A stretch of DNA of 64,000 nucleotides from Anaerovirgula multivorans (GTDB lineage Bacteria > Bacillota > Clostridia > Peptostreptococcales > Natronincolaceae). The stretch is taken from NCBI RefSeq assembly GCF_900188145.1, contig NZ_FZOJ01000005.1, positions 62,001-126,000 on the forward strand, read 5' to 3'. This document shows, one piece after another, positions 51,949-61,767 of the stretch. Position 1 is the stretch's first letter. Each line of letters begins with the position of its first letter. The position numbers and the translations under genes were made by a program. The notes under the pieces are model-generated. The model did no database searches. It saw nothing but the letters and a program-made list of their open reading frames with translations, and had not been told where the DNA came from.

Positions 51949-52036
51949 TTATTCTGAGCATAGCGAAGAATTTTGATCAATAGTAAAGAAAGATTCTTCA
52001 TTTCGTAAGATTCTTCGTTATTATTCAGGATGACAG
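51949..52036. repeat. Palindromic intergenic repeat
   Basis: TTCTGAGCATAGCGAAGAAT at the left is mirrored by GATTCTTCGTTATTATTCAGGATGACAG at the right. Sequences of this kind (TTCTGAG..GAAGAATCT with its inverse ending in AGAATGACA) are scattered between genes in many clostridial genomes. It lies in the leader of the activase operon, so it would be transcribed with it. Confidence 0.6.
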
Positions 52037-52134
52037 ATACAAAAAGTTTGCAATCTATTTTTATTAAACGCTATGGTCGGTCATTATAATTTAAATTATG
52101 TTGATTGTAGATTGTGGTAAAAGGAGGTCTTGCT

Positions 52135-55100
52135 TTGTATAGTTTAGGTATGGACATAGGATACGCTTCTATAAAGTTTGTATTAATCAATAGGAGCTGG
52201 GAAATTGTCGATAGCGCGTATATATTACATAAAGGAAGAATTAAAGAGGAAATAGACCAGTATATAAAGACAGCGATAGGGAAATACGGGGAAAAAAATA
52301 TAACCAATGCTGCTGCAACAGGTCAAGGAAGTAAATTTCTTTCAACAGACCAAAGATTAACATGGATCAATGAGGTGACTTCTTTAGTAGAAGGAAGTAG
52401 ACACCTCTATCCTAATATAAATTCTATTGTAGAAATCGGAGGACAAAGTGCAAAATACATCACCAACATAGGTGAATCTCATAAGTCGAATATAAAAATA
52501 TCTATCAATTCAAACTGCTCAGCAGGCACAGGTTCTTTTATAGAAGAACAGGTATCAAGATTAGGAATTAAACTTGAAGATTATTCTAAGTATACGGAAA
52601 GAGCTACTTTTGTCCCTAGAATAGCTGGTAGATGTAGTGTATTTGCTAAAACAGATATCATCCATCATCAGCAGGAAGGAACCGATGCAAAAGATATATT
52701 GCTTGGTCTGGCCCATGCTCTAGTGAAGAATTATAGGGCAAATGTTGTGAAGAAACACCCCATAATGAAGCCAGTGTTATTTACAGGAGGTGTTGCTTAT
52801 AACCAAGCAATCTTCGAGGTCTTAAAAGATATACTGAAACTAAAAGAGAATGAGATGATAATACCTGAAGACTGTGGAAACATGGGAGCATTAGGGGCAG
52901 CAATGATAGCCAGCAAAGAAAACTTGTCTGTTGATTTATCGAAACTACAAAACATCATTCAAAAGTCTGACACAAAAATCAACTTAATAGAGGATAGGGT
53001 GATCCTCCCTTCGCTAGGCAAGTATGGGAAAAATGATAGTCTTGATAAACATAACTGTAAGGTAGTGGAGGCAAATTCAAAAGTAAGTGGCTATATTGGT
53101 CTTGATGTAGGTTCTACCAGTATAAATGTCGTGCTTATGGATCAGGAGGATAATATTATTGCATTTAAGTATCTAAGAACCTTAGGTGATCCTATAAAAG
53201 CAGTTAAAAAAGGACTTTTGGGAATAAGGGAGGATGTTGGAAAAGATATACGGGTTCTTGGAGTAGGTGCTACTGGCTCTGGAAGATATATGACAGGAAA
53301 ATTTGTAGGTGTTGATGTCATCATAGACGAAATAACAGCTCAAGCTAAAGCGGCACAGTCTATTGATAAAGAGGTAGATACCATCATTGAAATAGGGGGG
53401 CAGGATTCTAAATTCATAAAATTAGAAAATGGCGTTGTTACAGATTTTGAGATGAATAAAATTTGTGCGGCAGGAACCGGATCCTTTATAGAAGAACAGG
53501 CGAAGAAACTCAAAATACCTATAAGTGAATTTGGAGACTTAGCCTTAAGCTCACAAAATCCCATAGATTTAGGAGATCGATGTACAGTATTTATCGAAAC
53601 CAATATTGCTGCAAGCCTTAGTAAAGAAGCGAAGCTTGAGGATATCGCATCGGGACTATCTTATTCCATCGTAAAGAATTATTTAAACAAAGTAGTGGGG
53701 AAAAAACAAATAGGTGAGAAAGTATTTTTTCAAGGAGGTGTAGCTCACAACCAAGGGGTTATCAATGCCTTTAGAGCCATTCTGGGAGATAAGTTGGTAG
53801 TGCCTAAATTTTTCAGCATCACAGGGGCTTATGGAGTTGCAATCTTGGCAAAAGAGGAAATGAAGGAATCTGCTTCTCTGTTTAAAGGATTTGATTTAGA
53901 AGGTAGTGTTGATTTTAAAGAAGCTGGAAAGAAAGATATTAAAGGAGAAAATAAGAAAACAAAAGTATATGAAGAAATTGAGAAGCATTATTTAAAGGGC
54001 TATGAAGGATTGGTAGATCCAAAGAAAAAAACGGTTGGGATTCCAAGGGTACTTTTCCTACATAAATTATTCCCTATGTTTAATACTTTTTTTAGAGAAT
54101 TAGGCTTTAACACCTTATTATCAGATGTAAGCAGTGAAAAAACAGTAGCATTAAGCCAAGAGTTTACAATGGAGGAAACCTGTTACCCCATCAAGCTGAT
54201 CAATGGACATATAGCTGAGTTAATAGAAAAAGAAGTTGACTATGTATTTTTACCTAGTCTTTACACCATGGCGCATCCCGTATCAATAACAAGACAAAAT
54301 TATGGTTGTGTCTATATGCAATGTGTTCCTAAGCTCATCAACAAAACCATGGAATTAGAAAAAAGAGGCATTGAATTACTAGCTCCAAAGCTATCCTTTG
54401 AGTTTGGGAAAAAATATATGATGAAAACACTAATGGAGCTCGGAGGAAAATTAAAGAGAAACCCAGTTCAAACAGCTTTAGCTATAACAAAAAGCATGAA
54501 AAGCTTAAAGGGCTTTGAAAAGAAAGTAGAGGAATTAGGGCAAGAGACCATAAAAAAGCTAAAGAAAGATGAAAAAGCTTTTGTGATCGTTACAAGAGCC
54601 TATGGAGTGGCGGATCCTATATTAAACATGGGAATACCAGAAAAACTAGAAAAACTAGGGCATAAGGTCTTAACGCTTTCTAATCTGCCAGCTCATGATC
54701 ATGATACTTCAAAGGAACATCCTAACATGTATTGGCCATTTGGGCAACATATATTATCGGGAGCACAAATTATTAGACAGCATCCTAATCTATATCCAAT
54801 CTATATAACTAATCATGGCTGTGGTCCAGATACTGTATTGTCCCATTACTTTAAGGAAGAAATGCAAGGTAAGCCCTATTTAAATATAGAGGTGGATGAG
54901 CATGCTTCAAGTGTTGGTGTATTAACTAGAATTGAAGCCTTTATAAATAGTCTTAAGGCAGAAAGGATAAAGGAGAGTGAGACCTTAGAACTCAAATATT
55001 ATTCTGATAAGGTGAAGCATAAAACTACAAATATAAAACCAAGGTTAGATGAAATAGATAAAAACACAGTAGTATATCTGCCCTATATCTATCCTTATGC

Positions 55101-56187
55101 CCATTTTGCGGCTGCTTATCTAGAAAGCAAGGGTTTTAAAGCTAAGGTATTGCCTATGACAACCCAAAAGACATTAGATATTGGAAGAAAACATACCATG
55201 TCGAAGGAATATCTTTCTTTAACAGCACTTGTCGGAGATGTATTGAATAAAGCCCAAGAACTAGAAGGATCAGATGAGCACTTTGGATTTCTTATTCCCA
55301 CATCAGAGGGTTCAGAAGCAGGAGGGCAGTATTACAGATTACTGAGAGATAAATTAGATAGAGAGGGGCTGAATAAAGTAGAGATAATAGCTCCCTTCAT
55401 AGAGGATCTAATCAAAGATGGGACGGTCGCTGAAGATCTATTCCTCATGCTTTTAGGGGGAGATATCATCAATCTAGCACCTAAGAAGAAAAGAGATGAC
55501 TACTTTGAAGAAGTTCAAAGGCTTATCATAAAAAAACAGTTGTCTATAGATAGTTTAAAAAATATGGCAAAAGAAATCAATAAAGGGATGGAAAAGAACA
55601 AGAGCTCAAAGAGAATATTCCTATTGGGGGAGGTACCTATACTATTCAATGATTTTATGAACAACAATATCTTCAAATCTATCGAGGATGAAGGGATAGA
55701 GTTAATGTATACCCCTTTAAGTGAATATATGTGGTTTATATGGAGGGATTATCTATCACAAAAGAATAATAAAAAAGAGATCTTAGCTCATAAAGCCTTA
55801 ATGAAATTCTTAGGATATATAGAGACTATCTCAGAAATCTTTACAAGGGAAAATCCCTTTGAAAAGCATTTAGAAGAACTCCTAGAGAGCGCGGATAAAT
55901 ATTTAGGATTTTATTCAGGAGGAAATGGCAGGTATAGAAAAGCTAAAATCTTAGGAGAACTGGCTTATGTTAAAGGTATAATAACTGTTTCTTCCATGTA
56001 TGAAAACACCAATACGATTTTAAATGTTTTATCAGAAGAAGAAAATAGCACTTCTATGCTGCCAATTTTAAATATGACCTTTGATGGCAATGAGAATGAA
56101 ATTGACAAAACAAAAATTGATTCCTTCATCTATTATGGACTTCAAGGCAGTAAAGTTATTGAATCAGATAAGAAAAGGGGGGCTTAA
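52135..56187 (+). CDS. Giant acyl-CoA-dehydratase-activase-type Fe-S ATPase with DUF2229
   Basis: The 1350-residue protein takes TTG 52135 as start, six bases behind AAAGGAGGT. It contains two BcrAD/BadFG ASKHA ATPase domains in tandem (about 4-265 and 320-580). Each keeps the cluster motif with cysteine (SNCSAGTGSFIEEQ, C near 126; KICAAGTGSFIEEQ, C near 444) and GGV.N.. near its end. DUF2229 follows (about 631-850; TMEETCYPIKL, QNYGCVYMQCVPKL), then a COG3581-like part (about 980-1340; SEGSEAGGQYYR). Such proteins belong with the ATP-driven low-potential electron donors of 2-hydroxyacyl-CoA dehydratases and with double-cubane-cluster proteins. No dehydratase or acyl-CoA gene is near; an ABC importer follows in the same operon, which is an odd pairing. 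Confidence 0.92.
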   Translation: MYSLGMDIGYASIKFVLINRSWEIVDSAYILHKGRIKEEIDQYIKTAIGKYGEKNITNAAATGQGSKFLSTDQRLTWINEVTSLVEGSRHLYPNINSIVEIGGQSAKYITNIGESHKSNIKISINSNCSAGTGSFIEEQVSRLGIKLEDYSKYTERATFVPRIAGRCSVFAKTDIIHHQQEGTDAKDILLGLAHALVKNYRANVVKKHPIMKPVLFTGGVAYNQAIFEVLKDILKLKENEMIIPEDCGNMGALGAAMIASKENLSVDLSKLQNIIQKSDTKINLIEDRVILPSLGKYGKNDSLDKHNCKVVEANSKVSGYIGLDVGSTSINVVLMDQEDNIIAFKYLRTLGDPIKAVKKGLLGIREDVGKDIRVLGVGATGSGRYMTGKFVGVDVIIDEITAQAKAAQSIDKEVDTIIEIGGQDSKFIKLENGVVTDFEMNKICAAGTGSFIEEQAKKLKIPISEFGDLALSSQNPIDLGDRCTVFIETNIAASLSKEAKLEDIASGLSYSIVKNYLNKVVGKKQIGEKVFFQGGVAHNQGVINAFRAILGDKLVVPKFFSITGAYGVAILAKEEMKESASLFKGFDLEGSVDFKEAGKKDIKGENKKTKVYEEIEKHYLKGYEGLVDPKKKTVGIPRVLFLHKLFPMFNTFFRELGFNTLLSDVSSEKTVALSQEFTMEETCYPIKLINGHIAELIEKEVDYVFLPSLYTMAHPVSITRQNYGCVYMQCVPKLINKTMELEKRGIELLAPKLSFEFGKKYMMKTLMELGGKLKRNPVQTALAITKSMKSLKGFEKKVEELGQETIKKLKKDEKAFVIVTRAYGVADPILNMGIPEKLEKLGHKVLTLSNLPAHDHDTSKEHPNMYWPFGQHILSGAQIIRQHPNLYPIYITNHGCGPDTVLSHYFKEEMQGKPYLNIEVDEHASSVGVLTRIEAFINSLKAERIKESETLELKYYSDKVKHKTTNIKPRLDEIDKNTVVYLPYIYPYAHFAAAYLESKGFKAKVLPMTTQKTLDIGRKHTMSKEYLSLTALVGDVLNKAQELEGSDEHFGFLIPTSEGSEAGGQYYRLLRDKLDREGLNKVEIIAPFIEDLIKDGTVAEDLFLMLLGGDIINLAPKKKRDDYFEEVQRLIIKKQLSIDSLKNMAKEINKGMEKNKSSKRIFLLGEVPILFNDFMNNNIFKSIEDEGIELMYTPLSEYMWFIWRDYLSQKNNKKEILAHKALMKFLGYIETISEIFTRENPFEKHLEELLESADKYLGFYSGGNGRYRKAKILGELAYVKGIITVSSMYENTNTILNVLSEEENSTSMLPILNMTFDGNENEIDKTKIDSFIYYGLQGSKVIESDKKRGA

Positions 56188-56188
56188 C

Positions 56189-56905
56189 TTGCAACTGGAG
56201 GCAATATGTAAAAATTATGATGAAATAAAGGTTTTGAAGAATTTAAACTTAACCATCAAGGATAAGGAAATCATATGTATATTAGGCCCTTCAGGCTGTG
56301 GGAAATCTACCTTGCTTAATATTCTGGCAGGAACCCTAAAGCCTGATGCTGGAAGGATAGAGGGAAAGAAAGAGAAAGTAGGCTATGTATTTCAAGAGGA
56401 TAGACTACTTCCGTGGAAAACGGTCCATGAAAATATCAAATTAGTAAATAAAAAGGCCTCCAATGTAAAGATAAAAGAATTAATTGATCGTGTTGGTCTA
56501 AAGGGTTTTGAAGATAAATATCCCTCTCAACTAAGTGGAGGAATGAGGCAGCGGTGTTCCATAGCAAGGGCTTTTAACTTTCAGTCAGAAATGCTATTGA
56601 TGGATGAACCCTTCAAATCTTTAGACTATGATCTTAGGATCAAAATGGTAAAAAGTTTAATAGACATATGGCAGCAATGGAATAATTCCATAGTATTTGT
56701 CACTCATGAAATCGATGAAGCTTTGTTATTGGGGAATAAAATTGCTGTTCTTTCTAAAAATCCCTGCACAGTAGAAACAATCCTTACTATAAATACATCT
56801 CAAAACCTCAGAAGGCTAGAAGACAGAGAACTCATTGATACGAGAACAAAGTTAATAAGGATGCTTTCAAAAGAAAATGATTCAAGAGCATACAAAAGTG
56901 CTTAA
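56189..56905 (+). CDS. ABC transporter ATP-binding protein (nitrate/sulfonate/taurine type)
   Basis: The 238-residue protein starts at TTG 56189 behind AAGGGGGGC, one base after the preceding stop codon; an in-frame ATG 108 bases upstream lies within the previous gene and has no ribosome binding site. Walker A is GPSGCGKST, signature LSGGMRQRCSIARAF, Walker B LLMDEPF, H-loop VTHEIDEA. It belongs to the SsuB/TauB/NrtD-like group and serves the binding protein and permease downstream. Confidence 0.93.
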   Translation: MQLEAICKNYDEIKVLKNLNLTIKDKEIICILGPSGCGKSTLLNILAGTLKPDAGRIEGKKEKVGYVFQEDRLLPWKTVHENIKLVNKKASNVKIKELIDRVGLKGFEDKYPSQLSGGMRQRCSIARAFNFQSEMLLMDEPFKSLDYDLRIKMVKSLIDIWQQWNNSIVFVTHEIDEALLLGNKIAVLSKNPCTVETILTINTSQNLRRLEDRELIDTRTKLIRMLSKENDSRAYKSA

Positions 56906-56937
56906 TAAATAATTTGAAATAAAAGGAGCATGTAATC

Positions 56938-57960
56938 TTGAAAAAAATAATCAGCATGATTTTGATTTTGAGTTTTGCCTTTGTAATATTTTCTGGTTGC
57001 AATTCGAATACAGCCCAAACAGAGGAAACCAATGTAGAAGAGACTCCTCAAGAGTCGGAAGTGGTAGAAGTCATAGATATCAATGTAGCGGCACCTTCAG
57101 GAGCGCCTACCCTCAGCATGATAAAAATGTTTAAAGAAGAGCCATTTTTTGGAAAGAATGTAAATATAAACTATGAATCGGTAAAATCTCCAGATTTGAT
57201 GGCATCAAGAATCATATCAGGAGAAATTGATATCGCAGTGATACCTACAAATCTAGCAGCTACATTGTATAATAGAGGAGTAGATTACAAACTAGTATCG
57301 TCTAATGTATGGGGTGTGCTTTATGTTGTTGGGAATGAGGAGAAGGATAGCTGGGAAGCTTTAAGGGGCAAAGAAATATACACAATGGGAAGAGGACTTA
57401 CCCCAGATATCCTTTTTAGATATCTTTTATCTAGTAATGGTATCGATCCAGAGACAGATGTAACATTAACCTATATGGGGGAAACAACAGAGCTTGCATC
57501 AGCATTTATAGCTGGAAAGAGTAGTATATCTATTATTCCGGAACCAGCTCTTTCTAATGTAATGATAAAAAAAGAAGATACTAAAATCTTGTTTGACCTA
57601 CAAGAGGAATGGAGTAAATTAAATCAAGGAAATTCCAGTTATCCTCAAGCCTCCTTAATTATAAAAAATGATATCATTGAAAATCATCCAGATTTGGTAG
57701 AAATGTTTTTACAGGAATATGAGAACAGCATTGACTGGCTAAGTGACAATGCTAATACAGCAGGAGAATATAGTGAAGAACTACAAACCGGACTTTCAAA
57801 GACAGCCGTCATACAAGGACTAGATAGGAGCAACATTAAATATGTTGATGCAAAAAACGCAAAGGAAGATATTGATACCTATTTAAAAGTGTTATTTGAA
57901 TATTCACCAGAAGTAATAGGAGGGAAACTTCCAGATGAAGATTTCTATCTTCAAAAATAA
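56938..57960 (+). CDS. ABC transporter substrate-binding lipoprotein (NMT1/SsuA-like)
   Basis: The 340-residue lipoprotein starts at TTG behind AAAGGAGC, with lipobox FSGC. The fold is that of NrtA/SsuA/ThiY-like binding proteins (VAAPSGAPTLSMIKMF, GEIDIAVIPTNLAATLYNRG, GRGLTPDILFRYLLSSNGID). Ligands in this group include sulfonates, nitrate and pyrimidine precursors and are not readable here. The 3' end overlaps the permease gene by 26 bases. Confidence 0.9.
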   Translation: MKKIISMILILSFAFVIFSGCNSNTAQTEETNVEETPQESEVVEVIDINVAAPSGAPTLSMIKMFKEEPFFGKNVNINYESVKSPDLMASRIISGEIDIAVIPTNLAATLYNRGVDYKLVSSNVWGVLYVVGNEEKDSWEALRGKEIYTMGRGLTPDILFRYLLSSNGIDPETDVTLTYMGETTELASAFIAGKSSISIIPEPALSNVMIKKEDTKILFDLQEEWSKLNQGNSSYPQASLIIKNDIIENHPDLVEMFLQEYENSIDWLSDNANTAGEYSEELQTGLSKTAVIQGLDRSNIKYVDAKNAKEDIDTYLKVLFEYSPEVIGGKLPDEDFYLQK

Positions 57961-58687
57961 AAATTTCAAAGAATTTCTTTATACCCTTTTATCGATCATC
58001 ATCCTAGTAATATGTTGGAAGGTCCTGTCTATTGTAGTAGATAAAGAAATCTTAGTACCTTCCCCCGAAGGTACTCTCATAGAAATTATACGTATTATTC
58101 AATCTCCTAACTTTGTGTTATCCGTTACAAACACATTAATAAGAGCTCTATCAGGATTTATGATAGCTTTAGCAGCAGGAATTTTTCTAGGGATGCTTGG
58201 GGGCTTTTTTAAGCCTATGTATTATCTTCTGAGACCCTTAGTATTAATCAACAAAGCAGTACCAACGATGGCGATGATATTACTTGCCCTTATATGGTTA
58301 GAATCAGAAAAAGCTCCTATATTAGTAGGCTTTGTAGTGATTTTCCCCGTCATTTATGAAAATGTAGTAGAGGGCATAAGAAATGTTGATGAGAAATTAG
58401 TGGAAATGATGAAGATATATGAAATTGGCAAATTAGACAGGCTAAAAGATCTGTATATTCCCTCAATAAAATCCTATCTTTATGGAGGGATGATTGCGGC
58501 TATGGGATTAAACTTAAAAATAATTATAGCGGCAGAGGTTCTTAGCCAACCGAAAATATCCATGGGTACAAGCTTTCAGATAGAAAAAGCAAATCTAAAT
58601 ACAGCAGGGGTATTTGCATGGTCGCTAATAACTATAGTTATCGCAGGGGTTTTAGAGCAAACACTTAAAGTTGCAAAAAAAGACTAG
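57935..58687 (+). CDS. ABC transporter permease (SsuC/TauC-like)
   Basis: The 250-residue inner-membrane protein has about six spans and the EAA loop near EGIRNVDEKLVEMMKIYEIG. It is an ABC importer permease of the nitrate/sulfonate group, at normal length. It is the last gene of the operon begun at 52135; a terminator follows. Confidence 0.92.
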   Translation: MKISIFKNKNFKEFLYTLLSIIILVICWKVLSIVVDKEILVPSPEGTLIEIIRIIQSPNFVLSVTNTLIRALSGFMIALAAGIFLGMLGGFFKPMYYLLRPLVLINKAVPTMAMILLALIWLESEKAPILVGFVVIFPVIYENVVEGIRNVDEKLVEMMKIYEIGKLDRLKDLYIPSIKSYLYGGMIAAMGLNLKIIIAAEVLSQPKISMGTSFQIEKANLNTAGVFAWSLITIVIAGVLEQTLKVAKKD

Positions 58688-58720
58688 AATCCTTCATATA
58701 TAGGAGGAAATCTCTAGAAG

Positions 58721-58767
58721 GGCTACCTTTCAATGGTTTAAACAACCGTTGAAAGGTAGCCGTTTTG
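58721..58767 (+). terminator. Terminator after the ABC importer operon
   Basis: GGCTACCTTTCAA / TTGAAAGGTAGCC, a 13-bp perfect stem with an inner GGTT/AACC, then GTTTTGTT. A related palindrome lies at 62599. The next 220 bases before the Nudix gene are AT-rich with no supported gene. Confidence 0.85.
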
Positions 58768-58987
58768 TTGTTTAAGGAAAATGGAGAGGGTACGAATCAT
58801 CTAATGAAGGCCTTTAGTTTTGAGTTATTTACTATCATTGACATACGATATTGAAATAATACTTCCAGTAAGAGAGTATTTTCTTTTTGAAAAATGTGTA
58901 ATAAAGTAGAGGAATTTACAATAATTTGAAGAAATTATTTAAAAGGCAAATATTATTTAAGTAATACCCTGAAAGGAGTAAATATAT

Positions 58988-59431
58988 ATGATAGAAGATA
59001 TTGATAATATTCATCCAGGAGTTGCAATAATTATTTTTGATAAAGATAAGAAAGTATTATTACAAAAGCGGGCAGATGTAGGGCTTTGGGGAATTCCATC
59101 TGGACATGTAGAACCAGGAGAAAGTGTAACGGAGGCTGCTATTAGAGAAGTAAAAGAAGAGACAGGATTAAGTATCTGTATTACTAGGTTGATTGGTGTT
59201 TATTCAGACCCAAAGTCTCAAGTTTTTAAGTATCCTAATGGAATTACAACACACTTTATAACTACATATTTTGAAGGAGAAGTAATAGAAGGAGATATAA
59301 ATTGCTCTTCAAATGAAACGCTTGAGTTACGTTATTTTGAAATAGATGAGCTGCCAACTGATATTTTATCAATGCATCCTCAATGGCTAGAGGATGCTCT
59401 CTGTCAACAAGAAAGAGCTTTTATTCGTTAA
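58988..59431 (+). CDS. Nudix hydrolase
   Basis: The 147-residue protein starts at ATG behind AAAGGAG. It has a complete Nudix box, GHVEPGE followed after seven residues by REVKEETGL, matching GX5EX7REUXEEXGU. It would hydrolyse a nucleoside diphosphate derivative; substrate unknown. It is followed after 35 bases by a GNAT gene, probably co-transcribed. Confidence 0.95.
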   Translation: MIEDIDNIHPGVAIIIFDKDKKVLLQKRADVGLWGIPSGHVEPGESVTEAAIREVKEETGLSICITRLIGVYSDPKSQVFKYPNGITTHFITTYFEGEVIEGDINCSSNETLELRYFEIDELPTDILSMHPQWLEDALCQQERAFIR

Positions 59432-59466
59432 AATGCTTAAGATATATAAATAAGGGGGGCTAACAA

Positions 59467-60018
59467 TTGAAATTACTAAAGAAAATAGATGGTTACGAAT
59501 TTATTGTAGAAAAAGGATTTCATATTAGATATTTGGAACCTATACTACAAAATATGCTTTGGAAAATAAGAAATGATTGGGATGACTATAATGAATTATT
59601 TCATTGTTGTTGTCTTATGGAAAGCATTTGCAGAACACTTGATACTTGGATAGATACACACTTTATTAAGAAAAATGAGAGTATAGTTGGAGTTGTTCTA
59701 ATTGAAGGTGGGAAAATAGATTTTAATAAATACTTAAAGATAAACGGCAATTTACAAAAGGGAAATAATGCAATGTTGAATTATTTTCATATTATGCCTG
59801 AAGCTCGAGGAAATGGTGAAAGATGGTTAAGAGAAGTTATTATACCTTACTATAAAGAAAAAGGCATAGATAATATTTATCTTAAGTCAAGTCACATAAG
59901 ATCTTTTTCACTTTACCAGAGATTAGGAACTGAAGTAGGTCAATATAGTACGAAAAGTGATAATCATCTATATAACAGAGGGGGAAAAATATTTAAAATA
60001 CGAACTGAAAATTTTTAA
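59467..60018 (+). CDS. GNAT-family acetyltransferase-like protein
   Basis: The 183-residue protein starts at TTG behind AAGGGGGGC. The core has an N-terminal helical part and a GNAT-like segment (YFHIMPEARGNGERWLREVI, then SSHIRSFSLYQRLGTEVGQY), where ARGNGERW replaces the classical R/Q-x-x-G-x-G/A acetyl-CoA loop. This deviation makes acetyltransferase activity less certain. Probably in one operon with the Nudix gene. Confidence 0.75.
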   Translation: MKLLKKIDGYEFIVEKGFHIRYLEPILQNMLWKIRNDWDDYNELFHCCCLMESICRTLDTWIDTHFIKKNESIVGVVLIEGGKIDFNKYLKINGNLQKGNNAMLNYFHIMPEARGNGERWLREVIIPYYKEKGIDNIYLKSSHIRSFSLYQRLGTEVGQYSTKSDNHLYNRGGKIFKIRTENF

Positions 60019-60175
60019 TTAAACCTTTATCAGAGCAGGATGATAGGGTCAATTGACTTGTATGATGTTGCTGGATATCAGTATTAAAGTACGAAGTAAG
60101 AGGAGGAGTATCATATTGAACAATAAAGATAATATTGTTAGGAAAAAAAATACATATCAAAGAGGAGAATACGGA

Positions 60176-61213
60176 ATGTATGATGTGATTGTAATAGGTG
60201 CTGGTCCAGCGGGAAGTAGTGCCGCTAAACAATTAGCCAGCAATGGATATAAAGTTCTGTTAGTTGAAAAGATGAAAATGCCGAGAGAGAAATCTTGTTC
60301 AGGTATTTTGATTAAAAAATCAATGGATTTAGTACAACATTATTTCGGCGAAGAAACGCCCCAATTCGTTCAATGTACCCCTTCTGATAACAGGGGCATG
60401 ATATTTACAAATGATAAGGGGAAAGAATACCGCTTTGAGCAAGAAGGCTTGAACATCTGGAGAAGCTCCTTTGACCATTGGCTTGCTACAAAAGCAGAGG
60501 AAGCAGGTGCGGAAGTATGTCAAGCAACATTCGCACTTTCTTGTGAAGAAAAAGATGATTGTGTAGTAGTGCAGCTCAAAAATGATAAAGCATATTATGA
60601 AACTGCAAAAGTTGTTATTGTCTGTGATGGGGCTGTTAGCGCACTCAAGCGCAAATTGTTAGGTACGCCGAAAAATTACATTACCACCTATCAGACGTTT
60701 TGCAAAGGTGCGATAGATTTAGATTATCACTATTTTTATGCGTATTTACAGCCCCAACTTTCCGAATATGACGCATGGTTTAATGTGAAAGATGATTATT
60801 TAATTTTCGGTGTTGCTGTGAAAGATCCAAGTACTATTGAGCATTATTATTCTGAATTTCTATCTTATATGTCTACACAACACAATGTGAGAATTGATAA
60901 GCAGATAAAAACTGAACAATGGATTATGCCACATATCATGCCTGGGTGCCCTATTGATTTTGGTAAAGGTAGAGTTTTATTTGCGGGTGAAACAGCAGGA
61001 TTTCTTAATCCTATGGGAGAGGGTATTTCCAGCGGATTAGAAAGTGGATATGCGGCAGCACAAGCGATTTTGCAGACATATAATAAAGATTTACTGGATG
61101 AACAAGCTCTACTTGTCGTTTATCAAGAGCATACAGCAGCGTTGCAAAATTATATGATAAGGCAATGGCGGTTTGTTTCAAGCATTTCATCTACTTTTGT
61201 ACATATGAAATAG
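60176..61213 (+). CDS. FAD-dependent oxidoreductase, geranylgeranyl-reductase-like
   Basis: The 345-residue protein starts at ATG 60176 behind AGAGGAG; an earlier in-frame ATG at 60053 would add 41 residues before the nucleotide-binding fold. The Rossmann start is DVIVIGAGPAGSSAAKQLA with VEK at the end of strand two; KSCSGILIKKS and GRVLFAGETAGFLNPMGEG complete the FAD signature of the geranylgeranyl-reductase branch of PHBH-type flavoproteins. The substrate is not clear; members reduce isoprenoid chains or act on polyketides and quinones. Confidence 0.9.
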   Translation: MYDVIVIGAGPAGSSAAKQLASNGYKVLLVEKMKMPREKSCSGILIKKSMDLVQHYFGEETPQFVQCTPSDNRGMIFTNDKGKEYRFEQEGLNIWRSSFDHWLATKAEEAGAEVCQATFALSCEEKDDCVVVQLKNDKAYYETAKVVIVCDGAVSALKRKLLGTPKNYITTYQTFCKGAIDLDYHYFYAYLQPQLSEYDAWFNVKDDYLIFGVAVKDPSTIEHYYSEFLSYMSTQHNVRIDKQIKTEQWIMPHIMPGCPIDFGKGRVLFAGETAGFLNPMGEGISSGLESGYAAAQAILQTYNKDLLDEQALLVVYQEHTAALQNYMIRQWRFVSSISSTFVHMK

Positions 61214-61592
61214 TGTTAGGTGAATGAACATAATCATCAGCTCCATATACAACGTAATATTTATATAAAGCTCAATAGTGGTGAAAAGATTATATCAGGT
61301 GCGACGTTTGTCGCCCTTCTTTTGGACTTATGGTTTGAAAAACTAGTAAAGAAGAAGTGTAAAGGCGATGCGTTAGGTTGATAATGATTGAATAGAATTG
61401 ATGTTAAGAAATTAGGTGTATGTACTACTTTTACTTAGAAATAATGAACTTGCTATGTAGTAAATGAATTTGTAATTTATATATATTGATGTAGAAACCA
61501 TTTAGTAGATATTCAATGGATGATTTGTCACAACAGTAGTACATTTTATGTTAAAGAAAGGGTATTCCAATATGCCTGAAAGGGAGATCATA

Positions 61593-61767
61593 TGAGAAAG
61601 ATATCTTTTATTCTAATATGTTTATTAAGTACTATAATTATTATTTCTGGATACCGAGCAGGTTCCATGACCCTTCATCTAATGATGAACACATTGAAGG
61701 TATAGATGTTCTTTTAACTATAGATGAAATGTTACCTGTTGCACATGAAATGCTCCAATTGTTTTAA
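61593..61767 (+). pseudogene. Broken small lipoprotein-like gene
   Basis: MRKISFILICLLSTIIIISG behind AAAGGGAG looks like a signal segment. The frame then stops, while another frame continues with SSNDEHIEGIDVLLTIDEML to a stop at 61767. A frameshift has probably split a short exported protein gene. The 380 bases before it (61214-61592) are AT-rich and I see no other gene there. Confidence 0.35.
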
